A stretch of 64,000 nucleotides of DNA from Clarkia xantiana subsp. parviflora (Eukaryota > Streptophyta > Magnoliopsida > Myrtales > Onagraceae), in contig JAPTYO010000004.1 in the NCBI GenBank assembly GCA_036873135.1, positions 35,621,105-35,685,104 of the forward strand, read 5' to 3'. Shown piece by piece: positions 56,553-64,000 of the stretch; within the stretch, counting starts at the first letter, position 1, and each line of letters begins with the position of its first letter. The position numbers and the translations under genes were made by a program. The notes under the pieces are model-generated. The model made no database searches, had not been told where the DNA came from, and was given only the letters and a program-made list of their open reading frames with translations.

Positions 56553-58745
56553 CTCGACTACCTTCCATAGAGAAGTACAAAGTCTCAATGGAAGACTAGC
56601 CTCGTTGGGGAGATTCTTGGCAAGATTAGGTGACAAGTCTCTTCCCTTCTTCAAAATTCTAAGAGCCAATAAGAAATTTGAATGGACACCCGAGTGCGAA
56701 GAAGCCTTCCAGAAATTGAAGAAACATCTCCACTCGCTCCCTGCCTTGGCAAAGCCGCTACCGGAGGATCCCTTATTCCTATATTTGAGTGTCAGCTCAG
56801 CGGCGGTGAGCTCGGTCCTCATTAAAGAGACTTGCAACATTCAAATTCCAGTATACTATGTCAGCAAGCTCTTTGGCGTTGCTGAAGCTAACTATATGGA
56901 GATCGAGAAATACCTGTATGCTCTGTTAATAGTGGCCAGGAAACTTCGACCTTACTTCCACGCTCATGAAATCACGGTGCTCACCAACCAACCTTTGAAG
57001 CAACTGCTACAGAAGCCCGACGTTTCAGGAAGAATGGTTAAGTAGGCAGTAGAGCTGAGTGAATTTCGTATTCACTTTGAACCACGAAAGGCGATTAAGG
57101 GTCAAGCATTGGCCGACTTTATAGCCGAGAATATGGTAACACCAGATGCTAAACCCATTATTCTCCGACAAGACGAGCATGTCAAGGCTACACCAGAAAG
57201 CACAGCTAACGACACTATGCCATGGTCGCTATACACTGATGGATCATCCTCTGCCTTGGAATGTGGGGCATGTTTAGTGTTAACACCACCTGATGGGGAG
57301 CCACTCCGCTATTCCTTGCTTTAACTTTCCGAGAAACCAATAATGAGGCCGGGTATGAAGTTTTACCCACAAGTCTTCGAATAGCCAAAGGTATGGGAAT
57401 CACTAACCTAAGGGTACGATGCGACTCCGAATTGATTGTTAATCAGACGAACGGAATCTATGTCGCCAAAGGGGAAAATATGAAAAAGTACACAGAGGAG
57501 GTACTAAGACTCGTCCGAGATATGCCCCATTTTCGAATAGAAGCTATTCCTCGCGAGGAAAATCAAGAGGCGGACGCCCTCAGCAAATTCACCTTGGGAA
57601 ACACTCCACCAGTGGCAGTACACTTCATTGAAAGATCTCTCTATTCAGCCGTAGAAGCAGGAGCTGAAGTCCTAAACATTCAAGCTCCCGACTCATGGAT
57701 TACTCCCATCCATAATTATCTGGAAAAGGGAACTCTTCCAGAAGATCCTATGGAAGCAACCAAAATCCAAAGGGCGACAGGGCGTTTTGTAATCTTGGAT
57801 GGATATCTCTATGAAAGAGGATACTCCACCTCTTATCTCCAGTGCATAGCCGCCTCTCAGACTGAAAAGATAATGGAAGACTTGCATGGAGGTGATGTAA
57901 GATGTCATGAGGGAGCCAAAACCTTGGTTTTAAGAGCCTTACGACAAGGGTTCTACTGGTCGACAATGCATAAAGAAGCGACAACATTAGTGCAAGTCTG
58001 CCCCACCTGTCAAATTTATGCCCCTGGAATCGCAAAGCCACTGGCAGATCTTACTCATATGATGAGTGCCTGGCCTTTTGCACAGTGGGGGATCAATCTT
58101 ATTGGACCTCTACCTCAATCCACAGGTCAACGAACACATATCGTGGTCGCCATTGATTATTTCTCCAAATGGATAGAAGCCAAAGCTCTAGCATCAACGA
58201 CCACTTTTCAAATGATTAAGTTCATACGAGAACAAATCATATGTCGATACGGAGTCCCTAAGATCCTCATCAGTGACAATGGCCCTCAATTCGCCAGTGA
58301 CGAGCTTGCCGACTTTTGTGAAGAAATGTTGATCAACCATCGATTTGGCTCTGTTCATCATGCTCAAACAAATGGACAAGTAGAGGCGGCCAACAAAACA
58401 ATCATCAACGGATTAAAGAAGAGGGTGGCCTCTCTGAAGGGAAAATAGGTTGAAGAGTTAGATCAAGTACTATTGGCGCTCAGAACCTCACCCAAGAGAG
58501 CCACTGGCGAGACCCCCTTTAGCATGGTTTACGGATCGGAAGTCGTCTCGCCTATTGCGAATAATGGGTCAACTTGGAAGTCAAATGAGGAATTCAACAA
58601 CCTTCAAATAGGTCAAAGTATTTCTAATAACAATATTGAAATAGAGGTTAGTGACAATACTGCGAATACCTTGAGCATGGTTAACACAAGGGCTAGCCCC
58701 TACTTAGGAAGATGCAACGTATCCATACCGCGAAAGCAACCTCAG
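56553..58745 (+). pseudogene. Gypsy-1 RT end, double RNase H and integrase
   Basis: In order: RT connection (FEWTPECEEAFQKLKKHL); first RNase H (IPVYYVSKLFGVAEANYMEI), closed by a stop where the family has Trp (VK-stop-AVELSEF, 57043); and an archaeal-type second RNase H. The latter has LYTDGSSSALECGACLV, a frameshift near 57320, and NNEAGYEV, where the family has NNEAEYEA and the catalytic Glu is now Gly, then VRCDSELIVNQ and EADALSKF. The integrase has CHEGAK...CPTC, WGINLIGPLP (family WGMDIVGP, first catalytic Asp changed to Asn), ISDNGPQF and QVEAANKT. A stop replaces Trp at 58446, then [13 protein letters not shown]. It cannot be active. Confidence 0.87.
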
Positions 58746-58867
58746 CACTGAACCGCAAAGGCAAAGTCACCATTCGAGAAGCTTCGATGTCAAATTACAA
58801 AGTATATCTACAAGGGAAGAAACCATTAGCGTGTACAAAGAGATTAACACTACGACATATATGAAGG

Positions 58868-59466
58868 TGTTAGCATATGGTGCTTGGGCGCCTTAAATGG
58901 AAGCCCATTAATATGTATATGTTACCTAAGAAATTTAGTAAATTTCACATTAGGGAAATTGGGCTTGACCAAAATCCCAATTGACATGAGAGGCCCAAAA
59001 TTGGGCCTCCCTTACACATATAGGCCGACCGAAATAATAAAGGGGCAAAGTGGACTTTTGTCCACTTTGCTCCTCTTATAAATAAGGGGTGTTAGGGTTT
59101 TTATTAGGAAAATTCACAACTCCTCCTAAGTGGTGATTTGAGAGAAAAACTCTCCTCCCTAAATACCAAGTTTCGGCCGAACCACCTGTGGCACCAAGGG
59201 TGTGCCAATTTGCTTCGAGCAAACACTCCGGAGATCCGTCCCTGGCAAGAATCGATCAGTGGCTTTGCTGTGGAGCTAATATCGCGTAGGACTTCCTTAA
59301 CAAGAACCTCTACGGGTTCCATCCGGTGGATTGTAAACTCCCTCATCAGGATCCTTGGGACTACGGAAAATGTTTAAGGTATGTGCACATCTTCCGCTGC
59401 ATAATTCTGATTACAAGCATGTACCTGTGTTTATGTTTCCGTAGTAATCTGCCTCTTAACCTAGCA
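58868..59466 (+). repeat. Copia-B 5' LTR (599 bp)
   Basis: TGTTAGCATATGGTGC ... TTAACCTAGCA, then the primer site. TATA-like CTTATAAATAAGG at about 59076. It contains TTTCGGCCGAA and matches the LTR at 39340-39939. Confidence 0.82.
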
Positions 59467-59479
59467 GTGGTATCAGAGC

Positions 59480-61560
59480 CTGTGTTAGGAGTTCTTGATT
59501 TTGATAAATTGGTGTTCTTAATTTTTCACATAGTTGGCTGAAATTTTTTAGGTAAAAATTTCCAATTTTTATAATTGTTAGTGCCAAAATTTTCATGATG
59601 TTCTTAGTAAAATTTGATGTTCATGGTATTAAAAAAATGGGACTTTAATCAAAATCAAACATTGGATTGTAGATCTTATTAAATTTTGATCTTGAAATTT
59701 GACTACTTATCTCCAATTATGTGTTTCGGCCGAACCCTAGGTGAATTAACAATATAAAATTTTAATTTCTTAGGCCCCAAGAAAGCAAGTTTCGGCCGAA
59801 TATACTAGCAATATTGTTTACCATATTTTAATTTTTATTAATGGTGACAATATATCTATAAATGGAAATATATGGATAGGTTCACATTAATATATAGAAA
59901 TATATATAACTATCAATATATCTAGCTAATTTATAGGGATAAATATATTGTTGATATATTTAGTTACCTAAAATATTAAGAAATTATATTGTCGTATATT
60001 TATTTCCCTATTAAAGATATTGGCAATAAATAAAATATATATATATATATATATATATATGTGCCGAAATTTATATATACATATATATATATATTGTTGA
60101 TTGATTGATTTTGTCTTAAAGATAGAATCTTGGCAATAAATATGTATATATTTATTATGTGCCGAATTTTATATATATATATATGCAATATTAGAAATTA
60201 TTTTACATAATTAATATTTTTTGGAGGCTAAGTTAAGTTTTTAGTGGACTTTAAAACCCTACTTAGCCCACAAGAATATTTCGGCCCAACCCTATGGGTT
60301 TAATTGACCGGTCCAATTTGCAAAACCGGATAGGATTAAAACCAAACCGGGTTTTCTTAATCAGTTCGACCTAGCCGGGTTGGGTCGAACCGGGGTAACT
60401 AAGTGGACCTATCCGAACCGGTTTTTTGTGTTGAACCGAACCGAAACCTATTTTATTGGACCTGTTCGGAACAAACCAGTTTTTTGAAAATTAAAACTGA
60501 ACAAGATTTACTGGACCCGAACCGAGCCGGACCGAAATTGACTGAACCAATCTGGATTTTCAAAATCGAATTCAAGTCAATTAATAAAATAGGATGGTCA
60601 AGTTTTAAAATCCAAATGTTTTCGAACTTTAAATAGTCTACACAATGCTCGAAGATTTAAAAATTCCACGTTTTTTTATTAAACCTTAATGCCTAGTTTC
60701 GATTATGGAGATGGATCTCGGAAATGCATGATTTAGGGACTGGATTAATTAGAGGGCTGAACTGAAATTGTTTACTTTTTGTCATATATATATATATATA
60801 TATATATTAGAACTGTTGTCTTGACTATCTCAAACTAGCTGGATGTCGGGGGCAGAGCCCTGGTTATATATATAGTTTGCGCACTAGGACAGACATGTTG
60901 TGATGGTTTCGATTGCCTAGGATTCATGTCTAGAAACACGCATGATTAATTGTAAGCATGAATTGCAAGTCAGCCCCTAATATTTAAAATGTATTTAAAA
61001 CAAAAGCCAGTCGCCAAATATGCATGTTTGATGTGGAAGTTTTATGTATGACACGTATGTTTGAATGTTGAGGATGTAGCTTATGTGATAGTTTACTTAG
61101 AAAGTAGAATTATATATGTTCTAGCATGAGTTCCTCGGAAAATTAGACGCATGACGCGTATGCATGATGTGTGGTTTGGTTGATGAATTTGGCTTGCTAT
61201 GATAATTTACTTGTGAAGTAGAATTGTATATGCATGCGTAAGTTCATCGGAACATTTTTCAAATACAAAAGGGCCTTGGGAAAGCCAAGATCGGGTTTCT
61301 TATTTTAAAATTCTCGTTCCGGTAATTTGCGAATAAAACTGTTTTAAGAGACTAATCTATTGGATTGAAGACGACGGTAATGTGAACTCTTTCACGAACC
61401 CCCTTCCCCAGGTTTACTAGCGGTCAGTTGGTTTAGATGGCTGATGAATCATTATTTGTTGTATTCCATCTTAATAGATATACGATGTATGCAAATCTTT
61501 CTCAAAATGTTATTGTCTCCCTGATTATGCATGATTATCAATGTGTTAGTTTTCATGGCT
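59480..61560 (+). other. Copia-B long untranslated leader
   Basis: About 2.1 kb between the primer site and the gag-like region without a real gene. It holds repeated TTTCGGCCGAA-like words (59726, 59790, 60288), several (AT)n arrays (about 60030-60060, 60783-60808) and a block rich in AACCGG/CCGAACC words (60300-60550) resembling the start of the window. A leader of this size is long for a copia element, so a foreign insertion in it is possible. Confidence 0.5.
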
Positions 61561-61569
61561 GGGTCATTA

Positions 61570-62030
61570 CGCTTCTATGAACCTCGCAATCTGATGGTAT
61601 GAATTATGATGAATGGAAAGACAGTGTTGAGGAACTCCTCATTGCTGCGGATGTTGATGAGCGAATCAATTCGAAAGCTACAAGGATCGAGATGGTGGAG
61701 GGAAGGTCGCTGAAGCAAAAGACCTCATGGTAGAATACTATAGTATTCTATGCAGTGATGATGGTGTTATAACCGCTCATGATCCCGCTGACGAAGTAGA
61801 CGTATAGACAAGAGATCAGAAAGTAATGGAGATGTTTACTCTTTCATGGTTTGCCGACGATAATGGACTCACGTGTCTGATCACTTCGATTAAGACGACC
61901 GTTGATCTGTACGAGGCCAACTATGAGGAAGGAAACACCTTCAAAGAACCCGAGACAACCGATGACAGATTTGATGGTCTTCGGAAATGCTTGGCTAACT
62001 CCAGCAATAAAAGGTCTAAAGGATGATCCG
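61570..62030 (+). pseudogene. Copia-B gag-like remnant
   Basis: Around 61600 the frame reads MNYDEWKDSVEELLIAADVD, the (G)xNYxxWKxxxEDLL block that opens copia gag proteins (UBN2/Retrotran_gag type). It is interrupted soon after, and the frame at 61826-62026 shows no clear motif. The same start is present in copia A near 2255. Between 62030 and 63180 I recognise no coding sequence. Confidence 0.5.
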
Positions 62031-63180
62031 GTGCAACCCACCGTTGATTCAAGTGCCATAAAGGTACGCCACACATACATAGAACTGAAATATGTTTTAT
62101 TTGATGCAAGACATCTGATCAAAATTCACTTGTGAATTCTTTTCAGGTGAAATAGTGAGCTGTCTATCTTGCCTTCATTATAGCTTCAAACTAATGATCA
62201 GAGACCTTATTATTGTTGTTTATGGATTTCCTATTCGTTTGTTTAATGTTTAATTTTTCGGATTGAATAAGATTCAGATTTATTAGTTGGATCAAACATG
62301 ACGCACACTCTCATTCATCTAATATCGTGAAATATCGAAATATCATTAATATTCATTGATTGCGTAGTTCTAAGAGCAAACCGATTATCTCTTTCTTACT
62401 TGTTAGTACTCCATTATATAAAATCTGTAATGATGAACATGTGCGAAACATATTGGATTAAATTAAATTGAATTTTTGGAAACGAAACGATTTATACCAT
62501 GGGTTGAACCTGGAATAAGCGCCACATGCGCGTGTACCTCGAAAGACGGAACACATCGTTTTCATAGTACAAATTTAATGATGAAGTGTTTTAATAAATG
62601 AATGTTGAAATTTTCACTTGCCTCCCTTTGGGAATAATTCATTCAATAGTTTCACGATGAAAAGAGGTATGCTCCACAAGCTACCACGAACTTGTAAAGT
62701 ATCAACTTACGCATAAGGCGAAAGCCCAATGCACAGATCAAAGATGGATAAGTATTTGAGATGAATTAGCCAATGAAAAGGATGATGTCGATAAAATGAC
62801 TCTCCCACTAAATGCCTTGAACGAGAAGTTTGGCAAGACATTCATATCGATAACTCACTTCAACTGGCATAGTTTAAAAACATAATGTTAGAGTTCAACA
62901 ACGGATGTTTCCTATGGGATGAAAAACAGTTGACTCACATCAATGTAGAACTATGTTCCAACAAAATCGGTCAAACACGACGCTATAAAAGCTAAAAGGG
63001 AATGATAACGAGTTAAATCTTATCATCATGCGACATTAACTTGCGCATTAAACAAGTATTTGAACCGAGAGTATGATAACTACTCTTAGAGGATACATGT
63101 TTAAATTAGCTTGTCATAATGGTGCCGTGGTTGAAACATGAGACGTTACATTCCTTGAGGACGAATTTCCAACGCTTGGT

Positions 63181-63731
63181 GAAATGAAAACAGACGAAGT
63201 CTTCCTCGAATTGGAGCAGGATAACGATGATTGTCAGGTCCCACTTACTTCGAGTGGGAGATTTGAGGCAGCAACACAAGTGAATGAAATGGTAAATGAA
63301 GACGGGGACATTTTCATAGTAAATCCAGTGGGAGGAGCCAATCCTACCACAAAAATCACTGCTGCTGCAAGTGCGAATCAAGTTGAACCTGATAATCACG
63401 TAGCCGGATAGCTGGATGAAAATCTAATAATGCCACAACTACCCATTGTTCCCAGTAGGAGTGGATCAACCAACTTGGTTCCAGGTCCTAGTGATCAAGG
63501 AATTAATCTCAGAGGTAGAATCCCGAGACTGAGAGGTCATCCAAGAAAAGTTGTAGGTCAAGGTTCTAGCACTGCCCTTGTTCCCAGTGGGAGTGATGCT
63601 CCGACAGAAAGCATTATTCCTAGTGGGAGCAACGTTCAGACTCAAGATGCGATTAATGAGCCTGACGAAGTCAAAGACATCGAACTTCTCATAAGAAGTA
63701 TCCCATCGAGAAGGGTGAAATATTCGCCCTA
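63181..63731 (+). pseudogene. Copia-B integrase-RT linker with PSG repeats
   Basis: Two neighbouring frames (63184-63411 and 63430-63732) read DDCQVPLTSSGRFEAATQV and then repeated units such as IVPSRSGSTNLVPGPSD, ALVPSGSDAPTESIIPSGSN. The order and wording match copia A at 5340-5805. This is the variable stretch between integrase and RT; a stop at 63409 and another at 63730 break it. Confidence 0.6.
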
Positions 63732-63839
63732 ACTTCTGTTTACGAACCGGTAACGGTTCAAGAAGCGTTGAAAGGACCTTAAGCGAAGGAATAGAGGAAA
63801 TAAATGGAGGAAGATATCGCCTCAATGAAAACCAATTCG

Positions 63840-64000
63840 GTATAGTCTTTAGTTGATTTACCAGCTAACCGCAGGGTCATAGGGGCTAAGTGGTTTCTGA
63901 AACAGAAACTCACTGCTGATGGAAATGTCGAGCGATACAAAGCTCGATTGGTTGCGAAAGGATACACCCAGCTTCACGGAGTGGACTTTGATGAGACATA
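63840..64000 (+). pseudogene. Copia-B reverse transcriptase start, cut by the window end
   Basis: The frame reads LVDLPANRRVIGAKWFLKQK, then ADGNVERYKARLVAKGYTQ and HGVDFDET, the opening of a Ty1/copia reverse transcriptase (RVT_2). No stop is seen within this short part, but it is not joined in frame to the linker before it. The catalytic YVDD region lies beyond the window. Confidence 0.8.

Larger units (their letters stand above)
43920..58867 (+). mobile_element. Gypsy-1, Tat-like Ty3/gypsy element, 3' end displaced beyond the window
   Basis: 5' LTR 43920-44730 (TGTTGGATATG...TCCCAACA, TATAAATA at 44469), primer site CTTGGCGCCGTCTGTGGG from 44731, gag from 44767, protease and RT to 46888. 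Gypsy-2 is then inserted (46889-56552). The RT end, RNase H, a second archaeal-type RNase H and integrase follow to 58745. The double RNase H is the mark of the Tat lineage (Ogre/Retand/Athila-related). Copia-B is inserted at 58868, so the 3' LTR is not in the window. It sits in copia-2, so the order of insertion is copia-2, gypsy-1, then gypsy-2 and copia-B. Confidence 0.8.
58868..64000 (+). mobile_element. Copia-B, LTR retrotransposon running off the window
   Basis: LTR 58868-59466, primer site TGGTATCAGAGC at 59468-59479, a leader of about 2 kb, gag-like sequence from about 61570, an integrase-RT linker and the start of RT at the window end. It interrupts gypsy-1 just after its integrase. 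The same family is present as the older copia A (2140-6750) and as the LTR at 39340. Confidence 0.8.

Noticed and set aside
1..64000. tRNA, rRNA, CRISPR arrays or bacterial gene clusters
   Set aside because: None seen. Short palindromic repeats are transposon cores without the regular repeat-spacer pattern of CRISPR.

Overview
The window is nuclear DNA of a flowering plant, probably a eudicot. It has genes split by many GT-AG introns, Ty1/copia and Ty3/gypsy LTR retrotransposons with plant-type primer binding sites (TGGTATCAGAGC and TTGGCGCCGTCTG types), AT-rich introns and (AT)n microsatellites. There is no sign of bacterial operons or CRISPR arrays. I recognise two apparently intact host genes. 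Almost everything else is transposable-element DNA, much of it nested.

Host genes. (1) Positions 12382-34063, plus strand, hold a 24-exon gene for regulatory subunit 3 of protein phosphatase 4 (PP4R3/SMEK/PSY2-like). I could join all 24 exons with GT-AG junctions and consistent phases into a 2748-nt, 915-codon frame. Intron 16 is 8.6 kb because a minus-strand copia element sits in it, itself carrying nested DNA transposons. (2) Positions 40904-42089, plus strand, hold a 7-exon gene for an OEP16-2-like (Tim17/22/23 superfamily) plastid outer-envelope channel protein of 186 residues. Its short promoter has three CACGTG boxes and starts about 150 bp after a copia LTR.

Layout. 1-2140: hAT-like non-autonomous elements (one with a perfect 8-bp target duplication) and unassigned DNA. 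2140-7600: decayed copia element A, broken by two solo LTRs. 7633-9083: two palindromic foldback elements. 9386-11455: an inverted-repeat element that carries a captured, broken cytosolic malate dehydrogenase segment. 12-34 kb: the SMEK gene. 32247-37052: three more foldback elements in and behind the gene. 37-40.6 kb: gypsy and copia LTR fragments. 40.9-42.1 kb: the OEP16-2 gene. 42.66-43.92 kb: a minus-strand copia fragment cut by a Tat-like gypsy element (gypsy-1, from 43920). Gypsy-1 is split by a large gypsy element without recognisable RT or integrase (gypsy-2, 46889-56552) and then by copia element B (58868 to beyond the window end), which belongs to the same family as copia A.

The most unusual content is a set of foldback, Mutator-like elements. 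Five insertions have perfect 9-bp target duplications that I could read directly. They end in GGGTTAA-type termini, share an internal CCGTTA/TAACGG plus CACGTG/CACATG module, and several have a GC-rich core made of short self-complementary units. They insert into one another and into retrotransposons, giving four nesting levels inside one intron of an otherwise intact gene.
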